DNA of 14,765 nt, from positions 1 to 14,765 of the forward strand of contig JADHLR010000026.1 in NCBI GenBank assembly GCA_016780525.1, given 5' to 3'. A program made the position numbers and the translations under genes. This DNA comes from Candidatus Puniceispirillum sp. Lineage in GTDB: Bacteria > Pseudomonadota > Alphaproteobacteria > Puniceispirillales > Puniceispirillaceae. Positions 1 through 8,123 of the stretch are shown piece by piece (the stretch's first letter is position 1; each line of letters opens with the position of its first letter). Below the pieces are notes generated by a model. That model searched no databases. It had not been told where the DNA came from and was given only the letters and a program-made list of their open reading frames with translations.

Positions 1-24
1 AATGACAGGTTTGACGCAATTAAC

Positions 25-53
25 TTGCCTCGCCATTGGTGGACAGGTAATTA
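25..53 (+). promoter_or_regulatory. possible promoter of the Lrp/AsnC gene
   Basis: TTGCCT at 25-30 and TAATTA at 48-53 are separated by 17 bases, the usual sigma-70 spacing, and lie upstream of the regulator gene. Neither hexamer is a close consensus match, and a better -35-like TTGACG at 11-16 has no -10 at the right distance. Shown only as the best candidate in the short leader visible here. Confidence 0.22.
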
Positions 54-62
54 TATGAAGGT

Positions 63-81
63 GCGACGGCTGTATCGTCGC
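63..81 (+). other. short inverted repeat in the leader of the Lrp/AsnC gene
   Basis: GCGACG at 63-68 and CGTCGC at 76-81 form a perfect 6-bp stem with a 7-base loop, between the possible promoter and the ATG at 119. It has no T-run after it, so it is not a normal intrinsic terminator. It could be an operator half-site pair or leader hairpin (Lrp-family genes are often autoregulated), or chance. Confidence 0.3.
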
Positions 82-118
82 GGTGATCTTCCGGTTTTAC
101 CACAAGCGACAGGCAGAT

Positions 119-610
119 ATGGCTGGAAAGCTCAAATTAGATGATGTTGACCGTCAGATTTTGCGCGACTTGCAAGATGACGGACGGATGACCAATGTCG
201 ATTTGGCGAAGCGCGCCGGTATTTCAGCGCCGCCATGTTTGCGCCGGGTGCGGGCCTTGGAAGACGCCGGTGTGGTGCGCGGCTATCATGCTGATTTAGA
301 CGCCGAGGCACTGGGGTATAATGTGCATGTTTTTGCGTTTGTCGGGCTGACCAGTCAGGCGGAAGTGGATCTGCAGGCGTTTGAAGAGATGGTTGCCGAA
401 TGGCCACAGGTGCGTGAATGCCATATGCTCATGGGGGAAACCGATTTTCTGTTGAAAATCGTTGCGCATGACTGGGATGATTTTCAAAAATTTCTGACAA
501 GCAAGCTGACTCCGGCGAAAAATGTCAGCCATGTGAAAACAGCACTCGCCATTCGCTCGGCTAAAATGCTTGCCGGGGTGCCGGTCGATAGTCAGCCGTC
601 TAGCGACTGA
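119..610 (+). CDS. Lrp/AsnC family transcriptional regulator
   Basis: A 163-residue DNA-binding regulator of the feast/famine (Lrp/AsnC) family; members usually bind an amino acid and control amino-acid metabolism genes. Residues about 8-57 form the winged helix-turn-helix, with the recognition-helix region SAPPCLRRVRALEDAG, very typical of the family. Residues about 68-148 are the ligand-binding and oligomerisation (RAM) domain, including the conserved GETDF at 106-110. Length is normal. I chose the ATG at 119 over the GTG at 83: AGG at 111-113 is well placed, and MAGKLKLDDVDRQIL is the usual family N-terminus, whereas the upstream extension looks unlike coding sequence. The ligand and targets cannot be told from sequence. 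It is convergent with greA and overlaps its end by 11 bp, so it is probably a single-gene unit. Confidence 0.93.
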   Translation: MAGKLKLDDVDRQILRDLQDDGRMTNVDLAKRAGISAPPCLRRVRALEDAGVVRGYHADLDAEALGYNVHVFAFVGLTSQAEVDLQAFEEMVAEWPQVRECHMLMGETDFLLKIVAHDWDDFQKFLTSKLTPAKNVSHVKTALAIRSAKMLAGVPVDSQPSSD

Positions 611-1094
611 CTTTACTGATATCAAAAAGCTCGATTGAAATAATCTCAAAAGATTTGGTGCCACCCGGGCTTTGCACTTCGGCAGAGTCACCCACGGCTT
701 TTCCGATAACGGCACGGGCAATCGGCGATGATGTTGAAATCATGCCTTTGGAAATATCAGCCTCATAGGGGCCAACGATATGATAGGTGGTTTCTTCGTC
801 GGTTTCTTCGTCGGCAAGGCCAACGCTGGTGCCAAAAGTAACCTTGTCACCACTCAACTGACTGGCATCAATGACTTCGGCACGACTGGTGACATCCTCA
901 AGTTCGGAAATGCGCCCCTCGATAAATGACTGTTTTTCACGGGCTGCGTGATATTCGGCATTTTCTGACAGATCGCCATGCTCGCGGGCGACGGCGATAG
1001 CATTGATGACAGCCTGCCGCTCGGTGCCTTTAAGATGCGCCAACTCGTTTTTAATGACGTCAAGGCCGACAGCAGTGAAGGGTATTTTTTCCAT
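600..1094 (-). CDS. greA: transcription elongation factor GreA
   Basis: GreA enters the secondary channel of RNA polymerase and stimulates cleavage of the 3' end of backtracked RNA, rescuing stalled elongation complexes. The 164 residues match the usual length (E. coli about 158). Residues 1-75 form the antiparallel coiled coil; its tip carries GDLSENAEYHAAREKQ with the two acidic residues D41 and E44 that hold the catalytic magnesium. Residues about 80-164 are the FKBP-like domain that binds polymerase. The gene lies 69 bases after carB on the same strand, so it may be read from the carAB transcript or from its own promoter in that gap. The stop codon lies inside the end of the convergent Lrp/AsnC gene. 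Confidence 0.97.
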   Translation of the reverse strand: MEKIPFTAVGLDVIKNELAHLKGTERQAVINAIAVAREHGDLSENAEYHAAREKQSFIEGRISELEDVTSRAEVIDASQLSGDKVTFGTSVGLADEETDEETTYHIVGPYEADISKGMISTSSPIARAVIGKAVGDSAEVQSPGGTKSFEIISIELFDISKVSR

Positions 1095-1125
1095 AGTGTT
1101 TCTTTATCTGTTGGGAGTTTTTGGC

Positions 1126-1140
1126 AATCATCACATGATT
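1126..1140. other. small perfect dyad between carB and greA
   Basis: AATCAT at 1126-1131 and ATGATT at 1135-1140 flank a 3-base spacer. It lies in the 69-base gap upstream of greA. The dyad is AT-rich and has no T-run, so a regulatory site is more likely than a terminator, but chance is possible. No convincing greA promoter was found around it. Confidence 0.3.
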
Positions 1141-1163
1141 AACAAATGTCAGGCTAGCGTCTG

Positions 1164-4100
1164 TCAACCAATATCTGCAAGATAATCCTGCAAAGTGCGC
1201 ACCCCGAGTTGGCCTGCACGCAGGGCATGGATGGCCTCGGCGGCGGCGCGGCTGCCAGACACGGTGGTGTAATAGGGCACCTTGTTGGTAAGGGCGGTAT
1301 GACGCAGTGAGAAAGAGTCCTTGATTGCCCCGGCACCTTTGGCGGTGTTGAAGACGAGCTGGATATCACCAGACAACATCGCGTCCACTGCATGCGGGCG
1401 ACCTTGCATCACTTTATTGATAGAGGTTGCCGGCACACCAGCGGCCTGCAGCGCCGCAGTGGTGCCGCCCGTCGCCAGAATTTTGAAGCCATCTTCGACA
1501 AGGCTCTGGCAAATGTCAATAAAGGCCGGCTTGTCTTCATCTTTGACCGAAATAAATACCGTACCAGACAGCGGCAGATCGGTGCCCGCACCAAGCTGGC
1601 TTTTGGCGAAGGCCCGTCCAAAGTCAGTATCGATTCCCATAACTTCGCCGGTTGATTTCATCTCCGGCCCTAAAAACACATCAACGCCGGGGAAACGGGC
1701 AAACGGAAACACAGCTTCCTTGACCGCGACATGCGGCAGGTTGCGTTCGGTCAGATTAAAGCTGGCCAGCTTTTCGCCAGCCATCACCCGTGAGGCAATT
1801 TTCGCCAATGGCACGCCGGTTGTTTTGGCAACAAAGGGCACCGTACGGCTGCCGCGTGGGTTCACTTCCAGCAAATAGATTTTATTTTCCCGTATGGCGA
1901 ACTGAATATTCATCAACCCGACAACTTTCAGTGCAAACGCCAAATCTCGTGTCTGTTGTTTCAGCGTATGCAGAATTTCGTCGGACAGATGTTGTGGCGG
2001 CAGGGAACAGGCCGAGTCGCCAGAATGAATGCCGGCTTCTTCAATATGTTCCATGATGCCGCCGATATAGACATCGCTGCCATCGCATAGGGCATCGACA
2101 TCAACTTCGACGGCATTGTTCAAAAACCTGTCAATCAACACCGGATTTTTGCCGGACACAACAACCGCATCACGCATATATCGTTCCAAATCGGCCATCT
2201 GATGGACAACTTCCATAGCGCGGCCGCCAAGCACATAAGACGGGCGGATGACCACTGGAAGGCCAATTCTCTGGACAATGGCGCGGGCCTCTTCGGCCGA
2301 ATGGGCAATGCCATTTTCAGGCTGCAGCAGGTCAAGCTCTTTCAGCAAGAGCTGAAAGCGCTCACGATCCTCGGCAAGGTCAATGGCGTCAGGGCTGGTG
2401 CCAAGGATTGGGATGCCTTCGGCCTCGAGCGCGGCGGCAATTTTTAGCGGGGTCTGGCCGCCAAGCTGGACAATGACGCCGCGCAAATCACCTTTTTCCG
2501 CCTCACGCCTGATGATGGAAATAACATCCTCATCGGTAAGCGGCTCAAAATATAGCCGGTCAGATGTGTCATAATCGGTCGATACCGTTTCCGGGTTACA
2601 ATTGATCATGATGGTTTCAAAACCGGCGTCCGACAGGGCGTAGCAGGCATGCACACAACAATAATCAAACTCAATACCCTGACCGATCCGGTTCGGGCCA
2701 CCGCCAAGAATGACAATTTTTGCCCGGTCGCTGGGGTCGGCTTCACATTCTGGCTGTGCCGCAATTTCATATGTCGAATACATATAGGCGGTGTCCGAGG
2801 CAAATTCGGCAGCACAGGTGTCAATCCGCTTATAGACCGGCACAACGCCGGCAGCGGTACGACGCTGGCGCACATCGGCGGCTTCCAACTGGGTCAGCTC
2901 GGCCAGCCTTGCATCGGAAAATCCCATCGATTTCACAAAACGCAATACTGTCTCATCATCTGGTAAGCCATCGGCCACCAGCTTGTTTTCGACATCGAGA
3001 ATGGCCTGAATGCGTTCCAGAAACCAGTGATCCCAGCCGGTGACAGCATGCACCTCATCAATCGACAGACCGCTGCGCAGAGCGGTGGCGATACGCAACA
3101 CCCGATTAGGCACCAATTCACCAAGCCAGCCACGAAGCTGATCCTCGCCAGAGGTCGCATCAGCCACAGGTGGGGTAACCGGGTTCAGCCCGGTCAGGCC
3201 AATTTCCATCGAACGCAGTGCTTTTTGCAGACTTTCTTCAAATGACCGACCGACGGCCATAGCCTCGCCAACAGATTTCATCGAGGTCGATAAAATGGCG
3301 TCCGCACCGGAAAATTTTTCAAAGGTAAATCGCGGTATTTTGGTGACGACGTAATCAATGGTTGGTTCAAAGCTGGCGGGCGTGACGCCGGTGATGTCAT
3401 TCATCAACTCGTCAAGACGATAGCCAACAGCCAGTTGCGCGGCAATTTTGGCAATCGGAAATCCGGTGGCCTTTGAGGCCAGCGCCGATGAACGGCTGAC
3501 CCGCGGATTCATCTCAATCACCAGAATACGTCCGCTGTTTGGACATACCGCAAATTGCACATTTGAACCGCCGGTATCGACGCCAATTTCGCGCAGAACA
3601 GCAAGCGAGGCATCGCGTAATGCCTGATATTCCTTGTCGGTGAGTGTCAGCGCCGGTGCCACTGTCATCGAGTCGCCCGTATGAACACCCATCGGGTCAA
3701 TATTCTCGATCGAGCAGATGATGATACAATTGTCAGCGGTGTCGCGGACAACCTCCATCTCAAATTCTTTCCAGCCCAGAACTGACTCTTCAATCAGCAC
3801 CTCGGACACAGGTGACAGCCGCAACCCATTGGCAACAATGGTTTCAAACTCGGCTTTGTTATAGGCGATGCCGCCACCTTCACCGCCAAGCGTAAATGAC
3901 GGGCGAATGATCGCTGGAAGCCCGACAAAATCCAGTGCCTCTAATGCGTCATCATAATTATTCACCGTGCGGGCACGGGCGCATTCAAGGCCAATGCGTT
4001 GCATCGCTTTGCGGAATAATTCGCGGTCTTCGGCCATTTCGATCGATTCGGTGCGGGCACCAATCATCTCCACGCCATATTTTTCCAGCGTGCCATCATT

Positions 4101-4409
4101 ATAGAGTGACAGCGCGGTATTGAGGGCGGTCTGCCCGCCCATCGTTGGCAGCAACGCTTCTGGGCGCTCGGCAGCGATGATCTTCGCGACGGTGGCCGGT
4201 GTGATTGGCTCTATATAGGTGGCGTCGGCCATTTCCGGATCGGTCATGATGGTGGCCGGGTTGGAATTTACCAGAATCACCCGATAGCCATCAGATTTGA
4301 GCGCTTTACAGGCCTGCGCACCGGAATAATCAAACTCGCAAGCCTGACCAATAATAATTGGGCCGGCGCCGATGATCAGGATTGATTTAATGTCATCGCG
4401 GCGTGGCAT
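1164..4409 (-). CDS. carB: carbamoyl-phosphate synthase large subunit
   Basis: CarB makes carbamoyl phosphate from bicarbonate, ammonia (tunnelled from CarA) and two ATP, feeding pyrimidine and arginine synthesis in the cytoplasm. The 1081 residues match the family (E. coli 1073). It is a tandem duplication of ATP-grasp units. The first (carboxyphosphate) half begins at SILIIGAGPIIIGQACEFDY and the second (carbamoyl phosphate) half at about residue 565 with KIVILGGGPNRIGQGIEFDY. The oligomerisation segment lies between them. Residues about 945-1081 form the MGS-like allosteric domain, with FKILATGGTTAALQAAGV. The frame is intact throughout. The start ATG sits one base after the carA stop (TGATATG), which suggests translational coupling. 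Confidence 0.98.
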   Translation of the reverse strand: MPRRDDIKSILIIGAGPIIIGQACEFDYSGAQACKALKSDGYRVILVNSNPATIMTDPEMADATYIEPITPATVAKIIAAERPEALLPTMGGQTALNTALSLYNDGTLEKYGVEMIGARTESIEMAEDRELFRKAMQRIGLECARARTVNNYDDALEALDFVGLPAIIRPSFTLGGEGGGIAYNKAEFETIVANGLRLSPVSEVLIEESVLGWKEFEMEVVRDTADNCIIICSIENIDPMGVHTGDSMTVAPALTLTDKEYQALRDASLAVLREIGVDTGGSNVQFAVCPNSGRILVIEMNPRVSRSSALASKATGFPIAKIAAQLAVGYRLDELMNDITGVTPASFEPTIDYVVTKIPRFTFEKFSGADAILSTSMKSVGEAMAVGRSFEESLQKALRSMEIGLTGLNPVTPPVADATSGEDQLRGWLGELVPNRVLRIATALRSGLSIDEVHAVTGWDHWFLERIQAILDVENKLVADGLPDDETVLRFVKSMGFSDARLAELTQLEAADVRQRRTAAGVVPVYKRIDTCAAEFASDTAYMYSTYEIAAQPECEADPSDRAKIVILGGGPNRIGQGIEFDYCCVHACYALSDAGFETIMINCNPETVSTDYDTSDRLYFEPLTDEDVISIIRREAEKGDLRGVIVQLGGQTPLKIAAALEAEGIPILGTSPDAIDLAEDRERFQLLLKELDLLQPENGIAHSAEEARAIVQRIGLPVVIRPSYVLGGRAMEVVHQMADLERYMRDAVVVSGKNPVLIDRFLNNAVEVDVDALCDGSDVYIGGIMEHIEEAGIHSGDSACSLPPQHLSDEILHTLKQQTRDLAFALKVVGLMNIQFAIRENKIYLLEVNPRGSRTVPFVAKTTGVPLAKIASRVMAGEKLASFNLTERNLPHVAVKEAVFPFARFPGVDVFLGPEMKSTGEVMGIDTDFGRAFAKSQLGAGTDLPLSGTVFISVKDEDKPAFIDICQSLVEDGFKILATGGTTAALQAAGVPATSINKVMQGRPHAVDAMLSGDIQLVFNTAKGAGAIKDSFSLRHTALTNKVPYYTTVSGSRAAAEAIHALRAGQLGVRTLQDYLADIG

Positions 4410-4410
4410 A

Positions 4411-5604
4411 TCAGGATCTCGTCGTTTCCATCAGGTGGGTGAATCGTTCAAAAAGATAGCGCGAATCATGCGGCCCGGGGCTTGATTCGGGGTGGTATTG
4501 CACGCAAAAAGCCGGCTTGGTTTTATGCCTCAGCCCCTCAATCGACTGATCAAAAAGTGAAATATGCGTCACTTCAAGATCCGCGGGCAGGCTGTCCGGG
4601 TCAACGGCAAAGCCGTGATTCTGGCTGGTGATTTCGATTTTGCCTGTTTGCAGATCTCTTACCGGATGGTTGGCGCCGCGGTGGCCGCGTGCCATTTTGT
4701 GGGTTTTGGCGCCAAGCGCCAACGCCATCAATTGGTGACCAATGCAAATGCCAAAAACCGGCATATTCGCGTCGATCAATTTTGCAATTTCAGCGCCAGC
4801 ATAGCCGGCGGTGGCTGCCGGATCGCCCGGCCCATTGGACAAAAACACGCCATCTGGTCGCCGTGCCAGAATCGCATCAGCGCTGGTGTCGGCCGGCACA
4901 ACGGTTACCGCGCATCCGGCATCTTGCAGGCAGCGCAGAATATTGTGCTTACATCCGAAATCTATCGCGACGACGTTAAATTTCGGGGATGTTGTCAGAT
5001 GAGATGCCGACTGATACTGCCAGCTGCCCTGATCCCATGCGGTGGTTTCCGCCGAAGTCACAGATTTGGCCAAATCCATATTTTTCAAGCCGGGCCATTG
5101 CTGGGCCATGGCTTGCAGCGCCGCGAGATCGATGTGACCAGCCGGCGCATGGCACAGCGCACCGCGCGGCGCACCAAGGTCCCGGATGCGCCGGGTCAGG
5201 GCGCGCGTGTCAATGCCGCTGATGCCCGGCAAATTATGCGAGACCAACCAGTCGCCAAGGCTTGTTTCGGCGCGCCAGCTTGCCGGGTTGGTGACCGGCT
5301 GTCGCACAATCATGCCAAGCGCGGCAGGCGTTGCGGTTTCCAGATCTTTGGCGTTGGTGCCAACATTGCCAATATGCGGAAAGGTGAAATTTACAATCTG
5401 GCCGGCATAGGAGGGATCCGTCATGATCTCCTGATAGCCGGTCATTGAAGTGTTGAAGCAAACCTCGCCAACATTGGTGGTGGCAGCGCCGAAGCCGAAT
5501 CCAGTGAAAGTCGTGCCATCTTCCAAAACGAGGGCGGCGGTCGGGTTATCCCGATTTGCGCGAAGCGCATCAAAATCGTGGCCAGAGATCGTTTTCTGCG
5601 CCAT
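4411..5604 (-). CDS. carA: carbamoyl-phosphate synthase small subunit
   Basis: CarA hydrolyses glutamine and passes ammonia to CarB. The 397 residues comprise an N-terminal CPSase small-chain domain (about 15-150, with FNTSMTGYQEIMTDPSYAGQ) and a C-terminal class I glutamine amidotransferase domain (about 210-390). The catalytic triad is visible: C287 in GICIGHQ, and H371 and E373 in VQYHPES. LSNGPGDP at 255-262 is the oxyanion-loop region. It is the first gene of the carA–carB(–greA) set and diverges from yqeY across about 200 bases. The chosen ATG gives the normal family length. Confidence 0.98.
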   Translation of the reverse strand: MAQKTISGHDFDALRANRDNPTAALVLEDGTTFTGFGFGAATTNVGEVCFNTSMTGYQEIMTDPSYAGQIVNFTFPHIGNVGTNAKDLETATPAALGMIVRQPVTNPASWRAETSLGDWLVSHNLPGISGIDTRALTRRIRDLGAPRGALCHAPAGHIDLAALQAMAQQWPGLKNMDLAKSVTSAETTAWDQGSWQYQSASHLTTSPKFNVVAIDFGCKHNILRCLQDAGCAVTVVPADTSADAILARRPDGVFLSNGPGDPAATAGYAGAEIAKLIDANMPVFGICIGHQLMALALGAKTHKMARGHRGANHPVRDLQTGKIEITSQNHGFAVDPDSLPADLEVTHISLFDQSIEGLRHKTKPAFCVQYHPESSPGPHDSRYLFERFTHLMETTRS

Positions 5605-5660
5605 TTCAACCCGTATCCTGTTATATGAAACATGTTGCCGAACCGGCCGGCGAACGGGTG

Positions 5661-5691
5661 ATTACATAGCCGACCACTGGCCAATGGTCAA
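5661..5691 (-). promoter_or_regulatory. candidate carA promoter with dyad in its spacer
   Basis: On the minus strand, TTGACC (5691 down to 5686) and TATGTA (5668 down to 5663) are 17 bases apart; the overlapping TGTAAT (5666-5661) is an alternative -10 at 19-base spacing. This would give a carA leader of roughly 50 bases. A 14-bp near-palindrome, CCACTGGCCAATGG at 5674-5687 (one mismatched pair), fills the spacer, as an operator would. The promoter is a pattern match only; the regulator, if any, is unknown. Confidence 0.4.
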
Positions 5692-5810
5692 GCACTGGCA
5701 ACCTATATTGGCAGGCAATGCTTGCAGGATTGTTACGAGTAGCGTAAAAGCCCGGGCGCGCTCATTTTTTTTGTGGCGTGTGGATGTCCAAATAAAAGGT
5801 GTGTCTGAAG

Positions 5811-6269
5811 ATGCGCGAAAATATAGCGAATGCGTTAAAAGAAGCGTTAAAGGCGAAAGATCAGGTCGCATTATCGACCATGCGATTGATCGCGGCTGCG
5901 TTAAAAGACCGTGATATCGCTGCACGTGGCAATGATAACCCCGATGGTATTTCTGACGAGGAAATTCTGGGGATGTTGCAAACCATGATCAAACAGCGCA
6001 GCGAATCGGCGAAATTGTACCGCGACGGTGATCGTCCCGAACTGGCCGCCAGCGAAGAAGCGGAAATTGAAATTATCAAAGGTTTTTTGCCGACTCAGCT
6101 GAGTGCGGATGAAATGCATCAGGCCATCGCCACAGCCATTGCAGAAACCGGTGCTGGCTCGATCAAGGACATGGGACAGGTGATGGGCTTTCTAAAAGCG
6201 CATTACGCCGGTCAGATGGATTTTTCAGCGGCCAGCCAGGAAGTCAAAGCCGCATTGATGGCAAAATAG
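5811..6269 (+). CDS. GatB/YqeY domain protein (YqeY)
   Basis: A 152-residue helical protein of the GatB/YqeY family, related to the C-terminal tRNA-binding domain of the amidotransferase subunit GatB. The exact role of free-standing YqeY is not settled; a link to tRNA or translation is only suggested by the domain. Family features are MRENIANALKEALKAKD, LSTMRLIAAALKDRDI and IEIIKGFLPTQLSADE in the first two thirds, and a C-terminal region with MGQVMGFLKAHYAGQMDFS. I chose ATG 5811 because the family normally begins there; a GTG at 5799 in frame would add four residues. It is the first gene of the yqeY–dnaG–rpoD series, an order common in Alphaproteobacteria, and diverges from carA. Confidence 0.92.
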   Translation: MRENIANALKEALKAKDQVALSTMRLIAAALKDRDIAARGNDNPDGISDEEILGMLQTMIKQRSESAKLYRDGDRPELAASEEAEIEIIKGFLPTQLSADEMHQAIATAIAETGAGSIKDMGQVMGFLKAHYAGQMDFSAASQEVKAALMAK

Positions 6270-6341
6270 GCCTGGCTGAACCGGTGGCTGTCTGTTTGCG
6301 CGGTTTAAGGCGGTTCCCCGGATTGTGCCATTTGTGATAGG

Positions 6342-6370
6342 TTCGGTGCAACGCATCCGGTGTAACCGAA
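6342..6370 (+). other. inverted repeat in the dnaG leader
   Basis: TTCGGT at 6342-6347 and ACCGAA at 6365-6370 form a perfect 6-bp pair with a 17-base loop, in the 150-base gap between yqeY and dnaG. It is not followed by a T-run. It lies just before the two direct repeats at 6377-6407, so the two may belong to one regulatory leader. Confidence 0.3.
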
Positions 6371-6376
6371 TGCCCT

Positions 6377-6407
6377 AATTTCATTTGACCAGCAATTTCA
6401 TTTGACC
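6377..6407 (+). repeat. two perfect 14-bp direct repeats before dnaG
   Basis: AATTTCATTTGACC occurs at 6377-6390 and again, without a mismatch, at 6394-6407, giving a period of 17 bases. The second copy ends just before the dnaG ribosome binding site (GGAG at 6408-6411). Each copy contains TTGACC, a -35-like hexamer, but no -10 follows at the right distance, so these are probably not two promoters. They may be a tandem protein-binding site or a recent local duplication. Confidence 0.75.
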
Positions 6408-6419
6408 GGAGTTTTGGCC

Positions 6420-8099
6420 ATGGCGGTGCCGCCAGAATTTATCGAAGATTTGCGCCAGCGTGTGCCGTTGTCCGATATTATCGGGCGGCGGGTAAAGCTG
6501 ATACGCAAAGGTCGTCGATTCAGCGGATTATGCCCCTTTCATTCGGAAAAAACGCCGTCATTTTCAGTCGTGGATGATGATGGGTTTTATCATTGTTTTG
6601 GATGTGGCGTACATGGCGATGCCATTTCATTTTTGCGTGAGATGGACGGTCTCGATTTTATGGAAGCTGTCGAGCGGCTTGCGGATATGGCTGGTCTGGC
6701 AATGCCAAAATCCGCGCATATCGACCCGGCCGTCACCAAAAAACGCAAAGCCGCGCTCGATATTCTGGAAGAAACCACCTTGTTTTTTGAAGCGAGCTTG
6801 CGTGACCCGGTCGGGCGTGACGCCGCGCATTATCTGAAACAACGCGGCCTTGACGCTGCGACGGTGAAAAATTTTCGGCTTGGCTATGCGCCAAAGTCAG
6901 GCTTGCGCCGGCGGCTGGCTGACAAAGGCTTTTCAGATGAGGATATGCTGCTGGCCGGGGTGCAGCGTAAATCTGACCGGGATGGCAGCCTGTTTGATTA
7001 TTTCCGCGACCGGGTGATGTTCCCGATCGAGAACAGACAGGGTAAAGTCATCGCATTTGGTGCGCGTGCGCTGGGTGATGCCCAGCCAAAATATCTCAAT
7101 TCAGGCGATGGCCCGACGTTTTCCAAAAAGGCAGTGCTTTATGGATGGGTGCAGGCGCGCGATGCGGTTCGGCGTAATTTACCGCTGGTTGTTGTCGAGG
7201 GGTATATGGATGTGATCGCTGTTCAGCGCAGTGGTGTGGCGGCAGCGGTCGCACCGCTTGGCACCGCTTTGACCCCGGAACAAATCAGCTTGTTGTGGAA
7301 ATTGCATGACGAGCCGATTTTATGTTTTGACGGCGACGCGGCTGGCCAGCGGGCGCAATTACGCGCGCTGGAACGTATTTTACCGGTGCTTGAGCCCGGC
7401 CGGTCGGCACGGCTGGCAGTGCTGCCAGCTGGCAAAGACCCGGATGACGTGCTGAGCGCGTCTGGTGCCGAGGGGTTGCGTAAAATTCTTGGCGCAGCGC
7501 GGTCGCTTATTGACAGCATGTGGGCGGCTGTGGCGGAACAATTTGATGTGCAGCAACCAGAGGCGCGAGCGCAGTTCTGGCAGTCCGTGCGCGAACTTGT
7601 ACGCAGTATTGGTCATAATCAGGTGCGGGGGGCTTATGGCGATGAGGTGGAAAACCGAATCGCAGCGATGCGCTCGCACACACGGGGTAAAACAACCGCT
7701 TTTGTGGCGCGGCGCACAGCCAGACCGCAAACCGGGCTGATGCAGCGGCATCGCGCTATTCTGGCATTGATTTTGGCACACCCGGCGTTGGTTCCTGCCA
7801 ATTTTGAGGCTTTGTCGATGCTGGAAACGGCGGATCAGCCGCTCGATCAATTGAAAAAAGCAGTGATTGATGCCGTTATACGTGATCCAGATCTTGACGC
7901 GGCGGCCTTAAACTATCATTTACAAGGATCAGAGTTAGGCCGAGTGGTAGAGGATTTAACGGGGGATGAGATGAAATCCAGACTGCCTTTCGACCCACAT
8001 GCGCTGGCGCCCGACCGGGCTGTCGCACATTTAGAGGAACTTTTGGGGCTTGTTGACGGCAAATCCGGCCTGTTTTCAAAAACCCGCACACCAAGATAA
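6420..8099 (+). CDS. dnaG: DNA primase DnaG
   Basis: DnaG makes the RNA primers for leading- and lagging-strand replication and works with the DnaB helicase. The 559 residues from the chosen start have the full domain order. A CHC2 zinc finger holds C38, H41, C59 and C62. The RNA-polymerase core includes YFRDRVMFPIEN (194-205) and PKYLNSGDGPTFSKK. The Toprim domain has E260 (VVVEGYMD) and D304/D306 (CFDGDAAG) as metal ligands. The C-terminal helical part (from about 430) fits the helicase-binding domain. I chose ATG 6420 because GGAG at 6408-6411 is 8 bases upstream and MAVPPEFIEDLR is the usual alphaproteobacterial N-terminus. The protein is a little shorter than E. coli DnaG (581), with no visible break. 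Confidence 0.97.
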   Translation: MAVPPEFIEDLRQRVPLSDIIGRRVKLIRKGRRFSGLCPFHSEKTPSFSVVDDDGFYHCFGCGVHGDAISFLREMDGLDFMEAVERLADMAGLAMPKSAHIDPAVTKKRKAALDILEETTLFFEASLRDPVGRDAAHYLKQRGLDAATVKNFRLGYAPKSGLRRRLADKGFSDEDMLLAGVQRKSDRDGSLFDYFRDRVMFPIENRQGKVIAFGARALGDAQPKYLNSGDGPTFSKKAVLYGWVQARDAVRRNLPLVVVEGYMDVIAVQRSGVAAAVAPLGTALTPEQISLLWKLHDEPILCFDGDAAGQRAQLRALERILPVLEPGRSARLAVLPAGKDPDDVLSASGAEGLRKILGAARSLIDSMWAAVAEQFDVQQPEARAQFWQSVRELVRSIGHNQVRGAYGDEVENRIAAMRSHTRGKTTAFVARRTARPQTGLMQRHRAILALILAHPALVPANFEALSMLETADQPLDQLKKAVIDAVIRDPDLDAAALNYHLQGSELGRVVEDLTGDEMKSRLPFDPHALAPDRAVAHLEELLGLVDGKSGLFSKTRTPR

Positions 8100-8123
8100 G
8101 ATAAAAAAATAAGGCGCAGGCAC

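Noticed and set aside
83..118. GTG start for the Lrp/AsnC gene at 83
   Set aside because: It adds 12 residues unlike the family N-terminus and includes the leader hairpin arm; ATG 119 has AGG at a good distance and begins like other family members.
4564..5448. Long plus-strand open frame of 294 codons opposite carA
   Set aside because: It lies wholly antisense to a gene with an intact catalytic triad and full family length, and its translation resembles no protein; open antisense frames are expected with this codon use.
5752..5772. Terminator: GCCCGGGC palindrome followed by eight T
   Set aside because: The palindrome has no loop and is separated from the T-run by seven bases, and it lies in front of yqeY where no plus-strand gene ends.
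6385..6407. Two tandem promoters from the repeated TTGACC before dnaG
   Set aside because: No -10-like hexamer stands 16-18 bases after either copy; the second copy is only 12 bases from the start codon.
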